Source of the DNA: Tubulanus polymorphus
Lineage: Eukaryota; Nemertea; Palaeonemertea; Tubulaniformes; Tubulanidae
Direction: 5' to 3'
Assembly: GCF_964204645.1 (NCBI RefSeq)
Contig: NC_134025.1
Coordinates: 19,872,001-19,932,000 of the forward strand
DNA length: 60,000 nt
A program made the translations under genes and the position numbers. Shown here one piece after another: positions 13,201-28,200 of this stretch. Each line of letters opens with the position of its first letter. Within the stretch, counting starts at the first letter, position 1. The notes beneath the pieces were generated by a model, which worked only from the letters and a program-made list of their open reading frames with translations, ran no database searches and was not told where the DNA came from.

Positions 13201-16200
13201 ATGCTATATATCTATCAACAGTCATTAACACATTCATTCTATTTTTCAACTTAACCCTTTCAGTGCGGTGTATAAATCAGTGATAGATTTTGCTAGTACA
13301 CCGCACTGCAGTGTATTGATGTAATTAGCAATTATCTCTCTTAAAAATGGCAGCACCTGTCAAACATAGTGAAATACTAGTAACTAATGATATACCGCGC
13401 CGCGGTGTAGACGCACTATAGTGGTATTCCCGTTATTCAACACACTAGGGTGGAATTTTCAAAAATTTTCAAATTATCTCCAGCACTACAGGGTATTAAT
13501 TAGTCAGCACTGGAAGGGTTAAGAATCTATAATTGAATTATTTTTTCTCAGTTCCCATATAGAAATTTCCCTTCCATAGGATTTTGGGTACCAAATTAAA
13601 TTTTCAAAACTTTATCGTATCTTTTCGCATAAATGTCAATTTGGTATTTTATATTTAAGAAAAAGACCATCATTAGATTGGTTCTGTGATGTTACTGTTC
13701 TAACATTTCTGCCATTTACGGTTAGGGAAATATAATACTTCATAAAAAGAGTACCAACGATTTAACAGAAAAACGATACAAATGCTATATAAATGGGGTA
13801 CGTTGTACCAAGAATCAACTGTTTACGATAATGAGGAATTATCGTCACATCTACGACCTTAGAGAGCAGAAATTTAAAAAGTCAACAATGAGAAATGATT
13901 GTTTTTTTCTGTTAGTCATAGTTTCCCTAGTAGCACTGATTTCCCTCATGATCAAGCTGACATATAATCCTTGATGGTGATAATTTGGTGATTAAATGCC
14001 AATAGGCTGTTATATACCGCTAGCATTAAAATGTATTTCTTAATTAAAGCTTAATTTCAGTATCGTTGTTAGACAGCATCATAACATAGATTTCAAAGAC
14101 ATTGATTTCTTTTCACACACCAATCATTCAGCAACATTTATTTAGACAGAAGCTGTTAACACTGCAGTTGCTTATCAAATTCATCAATCAGGGTAATGGC
14201 AAAGCTTGATCACTTGTTGTTGTTAACAATTAACAAAAAATTTTTCAAGCTAGTCGTGGTGTCAGATCTAGTCCGAGCCTTACCATTTGATAATGCTTTG
14301 GAATCATTTTCGCTTTCTGATTCAGATATATCGGGCATTTCTGGGTCTCTATCCTCCACCTGGACATATTCTCTTAACATTTGTCTATTGGCTAGAAAAT
14401 CAGTCTTGTCATTCGATAGCACATTATGGTCTTTGAGTTCGCAATTAGCATTGTCGTCAAGATTGTTACTCTTATCGCATGCGTCATTAGCTACCCCAAC
14501 CCCACTAACAGTGCCCAGCTTTTCACTAGCAGGTTCACTGCATACAGCATTGTCTCCTGAAGAAAAAATTTGAAAATCAAAGATATGAAAACTACATAAG
14601 ACATAAAATTAAGAAGTCACCACTAAACCTTTGAAGATTCATAGAAAACATTTATATATCAAAGGTATTACAGTAAACCATGTAAGTGAGCTGCTCAAGA
14701 AAAAGTCGGATGTCTTTGAACTGGCTGATTTTCTATGAATTAGAAAAACCCCAACTGTCATAAAAATTGAATTCTCAAGGTTTTTTGAATGAAACCACCA
14801 CATCAAAATGACAAAGGTTAATCTTAGTACTACAACCACAGCAGAGACGAGGCCGACATATCCCAACATGAACATTTGGTTCAACAACAGGAATATCATA
14901 GCGTGTTTAAGGCTCTGTGTCAGACTTACAGTGAGTGGTTTGATTACATTTTTAATCCGACCTTAAACAATACAACTTAGACTAGTTTCTGAGTTACAAT
15001 ATCTGAACAGGACACGATTTCCGTCGACTTAAAACATTATCAGACTTCTGCATGGTTTACTGTATCAACCAATCAAATAAAAATCACCTAAGATTATAAT
15101 TTATACATGTGCGTTATCTTACAACATGAGAACGATTCATGATCATTTGATTTAACTGATATTCTATAGTCTCTTATCATGTGGCGTCAGTCAGGCAAAA
15201 TGAAGTGGTAATGGGATACGGGATTCATGACGAAATATAAGACCTGAGTCTTTTCTGACATGTTACAAATTGAAAGGAAAAGCTGCATTTGACAGTGCAG
15301 TTATATGAAGGACATGACAATTATGACTTCAAAGAGACAAGTTAAAGTGCATTCTCTAAAACCATTGGCTAAAAAGCTCAAATCAAATCCACTTCAGCAG
15401 TTGTTATGATAGTTTTCAGAATGTGATGGGATACTCTAATTGAGTCATGAAATCAGTAACAGATGTGTAAATTACAAGAAGACCACAAAGATTAATCAAT
15501 ACATCAATATATAGATTTGATTGATTCATGGTATACACAGCTCAAGTAATTTCCGCCTCAGCTAAGCTACTTATAGCACCACGCCCTACATCAAAAAAAA
15601 ATATTATTACTAGAGTTTTGCACAATGAAGGTGCGAGCTAAAAAGTGAGTGGGCAAATGATTAGACCAGGTCTATACCATGTGAAATAACAACAGTCTAC
15701 AAGCTCTATACCATGTGAAATAACAACAGTCTACAAGCAAAACATGCTAGAAACACATTTATAAATACACGTGCAACATAGTTGGAAATTGGAGGATAGA
15801 ATGAAATGATCAATACGAAATGACAACATCCACCACCATAGATGGCATTTCAAAAAAAACGAAATGCAGAGCACACTTGTGTCTTACCACTTGAAGATCG
15901 GTTATGATGCCTAGTAGGTGATGGAGAGGGGCTCCTTGCACGTGACTTCGCCTTTATTGAAACTCTATGAAATTTAACTTTAGACAATTGTTCTACAACA
16001 TAATCCTCATCTTCTGCTGCAGAAGGTCTATCTATTTCAGATTGATTAACGTCAGCAGCTGTAGCAGCAGGTGGATTGGAATGTGATGAGCACCGAGATG
16101 GTGCTGGAGAAGGCGTCCTAAGGGGGGAATGGAGAGGTGATATAGGGGCAATGCTGTCTGAAGAGCTCGAGTCACTATCCGATCTCCGTCTTGAGCGCAC

Positions 16201-19200
16201 ACGCTGTATATAAACTGGTCCGTTATTTTTTATTTCATGCGGCGGTGAAGGCTTTTTTCGAAAGTTCATGAGATCAAGTAACTTACGCTGGTCTGATTCC
16301 GATGGGAAGCTCACATTGCTATTGGCACTTTGTGACGGCGCTTCTTGTCCATCCCATGAGGCCCGAGAGGCAATCGGTGATGGTTCCTGAGATATTCCAC
16401 CCAGCACATTGACATCAGATTTCTCATCTAGAAAATAAAGAATAAATTATATTGATTATATTCTAATTCAATTGAAATGGAAAAGGTGTCTAACCTTTGA
16501 TATAAGAATGATGTACAAAAATACTAACGTAAAATGCAAATAACATGAATCATTAGTATGCTCTCAAAATGCACAGCGCCAAAGGACATCACATTGTCTT
16601 AAGAACAATCTCACCGATCATGAATAAATCCCCAAAACACAACAAAAACTGATATCTGTATTGACAGGACAGGATGTCTTAAGCCTTATTGACATTTCAT
16701 TTCATGTTCTCAATCGGTTCTTTCAAAGTTTTAAAGGTCAATACAGGAAGAAAAATTTAGAGAAATGGAAGATTTAATTGATGATGACATTTGTGGCGTA
16801 CAACAAATTCTAAAGGAGACCGACTATTGCTAGAAGCTATGCGCAGCAAAACATCACCATCTACATGCATGATCCCTAAGAAACCAAGAATGAGAAGCGG
16901 ATATATAAACGAACTGTTTGATATCTTAAGTAGGAAAAGGCAGATTTAAATTCACAGATTCCAGGAACACATTATTATTCGAAAATGGAATTATTAAATT
17001 CGTGGAATCAGTTGTAAAGCTGAAAAAAGAAATACAGTTATGATTGGGCCAGGATAAAGACAAAGCAATAAGTAACCTGGCAGACTAGGTTGAGGCAAAT
17101 GTATGATTCATCAGTGGAACACTGACCGAGGCTACAATATTGTAACCTAGGTCGGTTGAATTGCGCGGATTTATCTGCATACACTGACCGAGGCTACAAT
17201 ATTGTAACCCGGTTGAATTGCGCGGATTTATCTGCATACACTGACCGAGGCTACAATATTGTAACCTAGGTCGGTTGACTTGCGCAGATTTATTTGCATA
17301 CACTGACCGAGGCTACAATATTGTGACCTTGGTCGGTTTACTACATTATATTTGCAGAATTCACTAAGCCAAGACCAAGATCAGTCAGTTAACTTGATCA
17401 GTTTTTGTATTTATTGCTGCTCCGATATCAGTCGGTTGATTTGTAGTTTTGACAAACGAGGAATCCTAAAGTGTTTCAGTCAAACGTCTCCTATCATTGA
17501 GGAATGACATGAACAGTTAGGAATGTACATCATACACATTGAAAATTAAGGGTTTAAAAGAAGTTTAAGTACGAGCCTTATACTTATATTGCGCAATTGC
17601 AATGATAGATAAAAAACGTTTCTAGAATCGGGTGACAATTTATATAAAATTGGAGTCAGATGTGCATTGTTTTGGGGGTGTTCGAACTTCGCTGAATCAC
17701 TGAATCGTTGATTTTTATATAAATTTCGCTGATTTGAATTTACGCTGAATCCATGCACATTTTACATATTCTAAAGAAAATGTTTCATTTGACCGATTCA
17801 TTGATAAATTTCGTTAGATTGTAAGTTGAGGCAACAATTGAAATGAAATCATTTGACTGCTGGATGTGATCACAAATAACAAATAAACTGACGCCAAAAT
17901 AGTCTACCTTTCAGAAAGAGTCTACTGCTGAAAAGTGACTGTTGTAAAACATGTGATGTGCCAGTGTGCTAGCATTTTGATAGTGAACACTGGCAGTAGA
18001 GGTGACTGTAACCAACCGATTGCAAACAGCGACTTAGTGATAGTAACTCCTACCACAATAGCTACTCTCAAAACACATCGTTTCTAAAAGTCAACCAGTG
18101 AAAAGTGACCATTTTGAGATGGCACGGTAATTTCCTGTTCAAAATAGCCACATCTGTTTAAGATTTGCAGTAATACGTGACAGGGTCAAAGGTACTGTTA
18201 AACCTCATGCTTTGTATACAGAACTCTGTATGCAGTTCTGTCAATAGAAATCCTAGTTTCTGAGTTGCTAAGAAAACCCCCTAAATTATATCACGCTCAA
18301 CAAAATGGAAATAACCAATAGGAAAACTATTGATTTATATAACATCATTATGGATTAAATCCGTTAAAACTAGTGTTGTGCCAGATCTAATTTAGAATTT
18401 TATGATTTTTGTTTTATATTTGCGATTATAAAACATGCTGGTGCATTCATACTGTCATAAATCTTTGATTCTGTAGAAATGAATTTGCCTTTTAGGCTTC
18501 ATTTGTCTTCAAGGATATATGAGAGACGAAAATACAAATAAAATCATATGTTCATGAAATGGATTATGTCTTTACATTTCATTACCTGGATGAAAGACTC
18601 CAAAAAATTTTCCCAAAAAAATGTATCTAAAATACTTAGAATTAACCTACAATTATTGTTTGTTTATATACCCGAACTGTTTGATATCTTAAGTAGGAAA
18701 AGGCAGATTTAAATTCACAGATTCCAGGGGAGAACCTACAATTTTTGAAATTGTTGTCCCATGAAATAAGGAAGATATTATCAAGAGGCACAAGCGATGG
18801 AAGGCATTTTGGAGACCACAAGAGGGTCTGTCTCTCTTGTAAGGAACTTGTCAGACATTTTACATTTAATACGTCTAAAAAGATATTCTGGGCAACATGG
18901 GGACCTCCATTAAGTGACCATTTTTCATATTAGAGCCAAGAGAAAAAAAAAAAAAAATTTCTAAACTTTCAACTTCTATATCAAATTCATAGGGTGCTTT
19001 GACATTTAGTGAGAGGAACCTGAACCCTAGATACCCGGATGTATAGGGCATGTTCGGATATTGAATCCAGTCAAAAAATAATCTTCAAACAAAACACACA
19101 GTTTCTGGATATATGTGACCTTAATAAACTCCATTAATTAAGACCGAAAAACCTGCATGAAGCAGATGCACAAGAAGTGACAGTTAAGTGAGAAATCTTG

Positions 19201-22200
19201 TATGATTTCCGTAATGGACTGTATTAGCAATTACCACAGGTAACTACAAAAATAGACAAAGCAGATGGGGGAAATAATCTGCCTAAATGAGAAGTGTCAC
19301 ATAAATCAGAATTTCACTGCCTTAGTGAAATGTCATAGTACGATAATACATGTCATGTGATTCATAGGCAATACATAGAATCAGTATACAATTTCAATCA
19401 AGCATCTTCTGAGCTATGTTGGAATCGGTGTTATTAACGGAAACTATTTCTGATGGATTCTGCCACTGAAACTCTGCCTCTTCTCCAATTGTTGTCTGTC
19501 AGCATGCAACAGACAAGATTTCATTCCTACCCCATGAAAAGCATGTCAACATGTTTTCTAGAGCCATTGAACCTGTTATTTTAACGCCCATGATGGATTA
19601 TGTAACAATTAATTCACTTCTACTGAATATGATTGGATAAGACACGCAGCTTCTTTACAGAAGCCCGGGTCTACAACCTGAACAAAATAAATTTTCTTTT
19701 CATAACAGTAGCTGCAGTTATCACGAGATGGGGCAAAAGAGTACCACCAAATGAGTCAGTATTTTCATACCAATAACAGGTTTAGTGAAATGCTTATAGT
19801 ACTGGTGTTCAAGTAAGAAGCATCAATGTTTAAACATTCATGTTGTAGGTAATGGCGCACACTGTATTCTAATCAAATTATGCCTGACAAATTCCCCAGC
19901 CAGTGATGAAGTTCATTAACCATCTTGGTCACACATCTAAACAATGGCTGCATAGATAAAAATAGGACCATGTCATTATCACTGAAGAGACAGACAGAAA
20001 TTCAAATGCTATTGATTTCTGCGATGATGGTCGAAATCACCACATCCTGCTTGTGATGATATCTACTACAAGCCCTTAAATATGAAAATGCTCATATGAA
20101 CCATGATATCAGTCATAGTTGATTAGTCAAATTGTCCTAATCTAACGAAATGAATGAGGACTGAAAACTATATCGAACCCGTGATTCAAAATATACTAGT
20201 CCTCACAGCTCATGCTTCAGTTAAAAGAAGCAAATGAAGCAAATTGTAATGCACTTATTAGATTACACTATACGTTACAGGACGCACTTCTGCTCATTTT
20301 GAGATATATTTAACTCGTGAATTGTAATCATATCAAATTTATAATTGTTGTGAATATAGCGATTGTATAATTGAATCAATGAATCTATTCTATTCTTACC
20401 AGACCAGGGGAAGAATTTCATTCAAAGTCAGATTGTTGGCGATACGTGAATTGGTCATTTTTTTAGTGGAGTTAAACAGCTTTGAGTAGAAAATTTGCAG
20501 TCGTGATATCACAAGTTACAGGGCATTAATTGTGTAATTAACAAAGATATCAATTTCTTGTTTTAATCATTAATGAACAAAATTGAGGCAAAATCTTCTG
20601 TCACAATATCATGCGATAAAAATGGCTCTAACTTATCATCAGACATGCTAACTTATCAATTACCACATTAGGGACAAAAAATACAGTTATCAGGGACACA
20701 ATGAAGTAAAATGAAGAATTACAACACTTTTTAGAGGGAGAGTAGAAAATCATTCCAGGGACATTTAAGTTTTCAATAGCATCAAAAACAAAACACCAGG
20801 AACAGTGAGGCATTTATGGGGACTATAGCTGACAATATGGGACATTTGGCATTATTATGACTGGAACAAATTCTAATCTTATGACTATGTCAATAATCAC
20901 AAGTGCTACGTTCCGATATTGATTGGTGACATATTGATAGCTCATTTTTGAGGTCAAATGTGATCACCAAAGAATAAATGGTGAAGGTGTCCACCGACTT
21001 CGGCATTAGAAAAATACACGCTTTTTTCTAAAATAAGGTTGAGTGCACATGAATCAATTTGATAACCAATTGTAAATATTTCCCATCAAATATCATTTAG
21101 AATTCATATTGAATCATTTGCAATAACCGTCTTTAATTTCTAGCCCACTAAAGACGTCGTGAATGCTCCTACCTTCCTCTGCGACCTCATCAGGCGTCTT
21201 ATTTCTGCCAAGTATATCACTAAATGCTAAAACACCAGTCACCAATGTCCGGAATCTTTGTAGCATCCGATCAGACATATTTCACATTACACGACGCGAT
21301 TGGTTTAATGCTTGTTATACAACAAACGTAATCTGGTCAGCAATTGATGATGAAACTGCGGAGCACGTTTTAATCCACTGGATGTTTAGATAAGTCACAC
21401 GCATTGAGTCGCTTATACCGGATAGTTTAAGTAAATTACAACGACTTGATTGTCACCACACAATCAGCGCACGTTAATCCTAATAGCTAAGCCAGGACAA
21501 GTCCAGCTTCAATAAGGTTATCAGCGACAACAGAACACAGAACGCTGCATTTAAATAATCAAAGGGCCAGCCGCTCTGTCAAGCATATGCAACAGCATCC
21601 AAATCCAATTCGCAGGATAATTGTCGATACGTTGATATGCAACCGAGACGCAGTACCTGCCAGTAATTAACAAGGTATCTGTGACAAGCCAACAATATCA
21701 ATTGATGCTTTTGTTTGCCGCAGACTACTACCACCACTGAGACCAGCACCGTTGAGGCTAGCAGTGACAATAGGGATTGACGCCAGAACGTAGTACAGTT
21801 TCAAGCTTGAATAAAAGTTTAAACGAGAGCTTATTTTATCCCATCTTTGATTGGATGTTTATCAATGACGAGCACTTTTGATTGGCCGGTTTACAACGCT
21901 GTCGTACAATAGTAATGTTGCTGACAGATACTTCGCCACGATGTTTAACAGCATCAGTCACTCGTTTCTATGGAACACTAAGCTCAATGATATTCACTTC
22001 CGCCGTGGATTACGTATGAATTTTTCGAAAAAATGCTGCACCCATTGTTAATCAATGTGCATGCAGCAAAATCATACTTTAATAAACAGCCTATGATTGA
22101 TTATTGATCAGTATATCATCCGATTGCAGAAGACAATTCCTCGAATTACATATTTCACAAAGAAAATTACAGGACTTAATCGTGCAATGATTTCCATACA

Positions 22201-25200
22201 GATCCGTCGATGCAATGACTACGGTAGCGTTAGTGTGGTAGAGATAAAACAGTAAATTCTACGCCGATCGCAAACATCCATCATCCTATCCGAACGAATT
22301 GATCGACTCTAGAAAACAACCGAACCGGCATTTCAGAAGATGTCCGGTCATTAAACAAGCTAATCCATGTAGATTGTAGCAACTCATAAATTCATAATAC
22401 GACAGAAAACAACTTCACAGGTGTGCTCGTGGCATTAGCTTGTTGCTTAGCAACAGATGCAGACAAGAGGCTATGCATCAAAGACGTTCTGTGTCAACAT
22501 TTTCAGGCAAAGCCACAAAGGAAATTTCAAATAGCAGAAGCTAATGAAAATGTTAGCCGTCTGTAATCGACGCACGATGTGCAGTCACGGGTCAGCTGAA
22601 ATCGTTTCATGTTCGACAAAGCCTCGCTAGGAAAAACACGATCACTGTGTTTTTCATAAAACTTAAACTCATCGCTGCAGATGAGAAAACAACAGAGTCG
22701 GTTTCCTTCTAAATTCAATCTATAATCACGTATCATCTCGAGGAATAGATACGCAGTCTTCAGGCTAAGCGCCTACGCATTCTTTACAATGAATAAGTAG
22801 AGCTCAAAGTGTCCCTGCGGTAAACACTCGATAGTCATTTCTTAACCATTAGGATAGTGACCTTCTCAATTTCAGCTTGATTGAAAAAGCTGGTCAAATT
22901 TTTCTACAGTATAAACACGAGGGGGGTAATAGATGTAGACATGGTGACATTACTTAATTGAGTAATTCAAAAAAATGTTTTCAATCATTAACCTTGAAAA
23001 TAAACATCCAATGAGCCCATCAGCAGAATGTCAACAACTATACAACGAAATGGTTTCCAAAGGAGTAGGCTACCCATACTCCATCTATATGGTCAACCTA
23101 GTTTTACCTACAAGATTTGGTTACATATCCACTGTCTCCCACACCCAGCAGTCAAATCTGGACTCTTTATATCGATTCAATTTCCTTATTAATTGATGAT
23201 TTTATAACTGATTTGCTGTAGTATTTATATGAAGCTGGTCCCTGGTCTACCATGTGGAGGTCAATAGGGAATTGCCAAGAGAATTGCATAATAGATTTTA
23301 ATTCAACTGAACTTATCTACTGAGATAAACTGCAGTCCTGGGACACCATGCCCACTAGGAAAATGGTTTGAAATGCTTATCAGAAAATTTCAATATTTAA
23401 CGCCCCCTGGTAAACATAGAAATTGATTGTGGTAACAAAATACGCCTAGGTACCAATACAACAGCAAATCGCTTAAGTATTCGGCTATTCAACGCTCCCT
23501 GGTGACCATATACAGAAACCAATGACCTCGAAACTCAGTAAGCGTTTCCAACAAAATGGTTTTGCTTTCATTGTGTACACACAAATGAAATTCTGCCGCA
23601 TAACCTTGACAGTTTTTCCTAAATATAACAAAACAAATACACATTAACTTTGCAGCAGTCGATATTTTGATTATCATGTGATTCTTCGGAAAAGTCTTCG
23701 GACGAACAATTTGATCAGAACAAGAATACTCTCATTTAGATATAAGCCCTGCTTGCACCTACAATTCGGAACCAGCAACAACTGGATTTCGAGTGATTGG
23801 GACTAGAAAAATCGTCAGGCATTTCCAGTACCACATCTTTATAAAATTAGCCCAATGATAAAATTTTGATGGGCTCCTTAAATGTCAGCCAAAAGAAAAT
23901 CCTGATTGACCTTTCCGAGTAAAATTAATGCAAAGTTCCCCCAGAAGCCTGTAGAATGCCAATTCCGTACAGGACACAGACCTCTTTCTTGGATCATTGC
24001 AATGATTGAATATTCTGAAATTAGGCCGAAAGTATACAATTACTGGGTCTAAATCAAACATCCCTCAAAACGCAGTAACAGTCTGTATAACACAGCAATA
24101 CACGCACAACATGCACACACCATCTGCTGGCAACTTCCTGAACTTACAACTGGCGGGAAATTCAAATGAGATTAGACCCAGGACTCAAATAAAACTAACA
24201 AAAAAAACCATTACCGTGTACATGCCAAATTTCATGAATAAAAAGCAATTTCTACAAAACTGCATATGAAAAATTGCAGTTTCCTCTTTTTTTTATAGCA
24301 CAGGTTAATATTATCAGGGTACCCACTTTTATCTGACTTGCTTTTCCCTGACTTTTCCTTGACATGCACATTGTTTTCCCTGATTTCATTTGCTAAGAAT
24401 CCTATCAATTAACACTAGCGGCCTGCGATAGGCCACCAGTTGCCATCATATCTGTTCTACAATGTACATAAGCCTTGCTACCAAGCTTGCTACCGCAAAC
24501 CAGCTCGTACCAACTATCGCAAGCCGTATTCGGCTAATTGCTCATGTTCTACTCAAGCCTACGATAGGCTGACAGTTGCTTTCGAACGCAACCAGCCCAA
24601 GTTCAGCTGCAACACAACGGAACTGAGTGTAAAAATTCCAGTCAATCAAGAGACCGCAGTACAAATTGTGACTGCTAGGTAGCATCATCAGTATCTTGTA
24701 ACGAACTTTCAAATTCAAGTACCGGTAATTTCCAATGCAAACCAAACCTTCAGCATGGCACATGACTGGACAGAGGATTTAGAAACGAACTTGGTTGAAT
24801 TATGGTGTGAGCGGCCCTCTCTATATGATGTCACTAGCACATTGTATTCAAAAAAGAATCAGAAAGATAAAGGCTTTTCAACTGTTATGATAATCTAAAA
24901 TAATTTAAATCTGTTCTCAAAATGCTTATCACGTGACCATCTGAGTTGTGTAACATAATCCAGGCTTAAGACAAAGATGAAAACTGTTTGATTTTAACAA
25001 GCTAGGAAATCTAGCAATCTCAACAAATTTTCCTGATTTACCCCTGTCATTTAGCTTTTTTTTACAAAATGCCCTGACTATTCCCTGATCTTTTAATGAA
25101 AAGAAAATTCCCCGACTTTTTACTTGATTTCCAGGTAAATGGCCACCCTGGTTATGAGGTGTGTGATCTGTTCTCGGTCCTACCGACTCCTACCGACGCA

Positions 25201-28200
25201 ACCGGGAGCAACTGCAATCGCAGCCCAGCTTATGTCGACTGCGCTCCGATTCCCAGCAACTGAGGCCGATTAACGGGATACGAGATCCTCCCAGTTGCTC
25301 CCTGCTTACGTTGGTTACGATTACTAGCAACTGCACTGGCTCAGATGGTCACGTGCTAAGCATTTTGAGAATAAAGTTGAATCATTTTGAATTATTGGGA
25401 AATACATTTCTTTTACTAAAGCTATTCATTTAAGATCTTTATCTTTCTGATTCTGTTTCGAATACAATGTGCTAGCGACATCATATAAAGATGGCCGCTC
25501 TCACCATAATTCTACCAATTTCGTTTCTAGATCTTCGGTCCAGTCATCTGCCGTGCTGAAGGTTTGGTTTACGTTTTGAACTACTTGAATTTGAAAGTTT
25601 ACAACTAATTACGAATGACGCTAACCAGCGGTCATAATTTGTACTATGTATATGCGGTCTCTTATTGGCTGGAACTCCTGCGCTCAGTTCCGTCGCGTCG
25701 CAGATGACCTTATGTCGAAAGCAACTGTCCGCCTACCGCAGGCCAGAGTAGAACATGGGAAACTAGCCAGATACGACTTGCGACGAGTTAGTAGGCGTCG
25801 GGTTGCCGACGCAAGCCGGCATATGTCGAACCGATAGAGCAACAACTGGCGGCCTCTCGTAGGCCGCTAATCGGCGATAAACCCAGTTGCGTCGGTAGGT
25901 ATCGCGTTGCTTGTCTACATAAGCCAGCCTTTACAATTAGATACCATGTGGGATCTCGGAAGCTTAGCTAACCTGTGCCTGTGGAGACCGGGTCCGTGTC
26001 CACTGAAAAGGCTACATATGACAGAACTATACATAGCAACAATGTGCTGATTCATCAGATAAAATTGTTTAACGTTATAACAGATTAACCATTGGACCAC
26101 TTAAAAGCAGATAGCAGTTCCTGTGTTGTGCAAAAAACACCACAAGGTACCTGGATATACAAAGTGACACCTCTGCTATTCAAGATTTCCCAGGCAGGAG
26201 GCAAATTCGGGTTACACTACTAACCAGATGCTCACAGCATGCAACTTTGCAACTATTAAGTTATAATAAACGCTGGCAGGTGCAGTGTAATACACAGCGC
26301 AGTGATGTCTCCTTAAATGGTCCAGAAATCTATCTAAGATAGATTTTTGGCAAGCCAGCATGCCGCATACTAGACAATTTTTGAGGCGAAATTGGAGGCT
26401 GTAAAGTGGCGTCAGTAGTTGGTGCCACTTCACCTCAGGAGGTGCCGTCACAGCACTGATTTTTATTTTTTACAATATATGTACAAAATTTCTATAATTG
26501 TTGATGTGACAGTTTGTTATGAGATTAGAAGAAGTGACTGGTCACAAGTAGCCGCAGTGAATTTATCCTTGCAACTTACAATCGCCAACAAATTGTCTAG
26601 TGTGAGGCAGGCTTAACTATGCGACACTATGTGACACCGGCTTTAGCTCAGTCAACCGAGTGGGCCATTCTTTTCAATGGGATTTCTAGAGTAGTGCCTC
26701 TGGACTGAATTTTTCAATGCAGGCAATGCAGTACTTCTTTTCTATCAATAGTACTGTCAAGAGCCAATCAGGGCATCATTAGCAGGAAAGAGTCTTGAGA
26801 AGAACCTTCAACCAAGACAATCCGACAAAATTCGAACAAATGAGGTTTCTTCTTCCCTTATAGTGGGAGTGAGGATGAGCATACAGCCGAGAGACTAAAC
26901 CAGTGTTTCAAAAGCCGTGATCACACCGGGCTAAATTTGGCCCGACCAAAAACGTCGGACTAGGCCCGAGTCAAAATTTAGCACTGGACAAATGATTGCA
27001 TATTAATTGCAACTGGTACTGGAAATGACCTATTTCACTTTGTTTAAGCAATGTTTAGTATTGAGCGAGTGGTTTGCGTGTCTCTTATTAAACACCAAAT
27101 TTGGCTCGAGCCTGATCCGTGCCAAATTGACCGCACCAAATCGTCCCCGTGTGATTGCGGCTTAAGACCTAGCTAGGGCTTTATATCACTCAGCCATTGC
27201 ACCTCGATGGATGCAGCATCAAGGGTCATCTAGAATTCGAACACTACTCAGAAAATAAATGAATGTATGGTATTTACCTTTCTGCTTACAACGCCTTGAA
27301 TTACGTTGATGTAGAGATGCATTCACCAAGTCAGGAGCATTGATCAACTTCTTACGTCGAGAATGACGTCTTTGAATACTTAAGTAAAACCAATTTCCTG
27401 TCAGCAGTTCTAACTCTCTGGAAAAAAGTGCAACTGGTACCGCTTTAAAACAAATGAAAGGGTGGTGAGTGTGGGAAGTGTGAATTTGAATGTGAGGTCC
27501 ATAGAAACCCGTGAGGGTGGGAAGTGTGAATTTGAATGCGTGGTTCCTAGATGTCAGCCTTAAATTAGTGTTTGACACAGAGCATGTGTCACCTTACAAT
27601 TATCCTCCTGTGAGTCATAATCGAAGGGTCATCCTAAAACATGATGCGAAGGACAAGTAAAGTGTCAACTGCTAGAGGTTGTAATCTGCAATTGGGAGGG
27701 GACTTCATCAAGCATGTGATAATTCAGTTCAGCTTTGATCCAACTGACATTAACTCAATGCCCGAGCCTTATGGTAGGTGTATTTTTTGCTCGATCAGCT
27801 GCAAGTTGGCTCATCCACTGAGCGATTGCTTTTTATCAACCAATAGAATACATTGTTGATATCATGTGATTTGTAAGCCATCTCCCAGTAAGTGGCGTAC
27901 CATATTGGAATTTGGATTTGATCGCTGTCACGCACATGTCACACGTTTAAATTCACTGACGAATTCGCTCTCGAAATTTGTGTGCCCCAAGCTTCATGCT
28001 GGTATCTATCAGCAGAACACCTGACAGATATTTGATAATCAGTCTCTATTATTCTAATCATATAGCCTAAGTGTGCTCAGTAGCTTACTTCGGATAACTT
28101 TTAATTGAATTTCAATTGGAGTTTGTAGTTCATTAGCCATTCGAAAGGTGATTCTGAAAACTCGCCTAAAAATTCTGAATGTCTGAAGGGGGAGGTTCAG

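Larger units (their letters stand above)
16428..27277 (-). other. Intron 3 of Rab-effector gene, 10.8 kb
   Basis: It contains the alternative first exon (21278-21173), a 61-bp four-copy tandem repeat (17.12-17.35 kb), a 58-bp direct repeat pair (16911 and 18671), one copy of the CGCCCCTGGTG repeat (23.3-23.5 kb), two MADF-carrying Harbinger-like fragments (24.4-25.9 kb) and one TTTGGCCC MITE (26913-27162). Between 18.73 and 21.1 kb and between 21.3 and 23.3 kb I see no other feature. Sequence at 21.3-22.5 kb is locally richer in CpG than its surroundings. Confidence 0.6.

Noticed and set aside
14196-14573. 125-codon plus-strand frame
   Set aside because: It is the antisense shadow of exon 5, which has the splice sites and the phase.
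16911-18728. The 58-bp direct repeats as LTRs of a small retroelement
   Set aside because: Too short, no TG...CA ends, no primer-binding site, no coding sequence and no target duplication.
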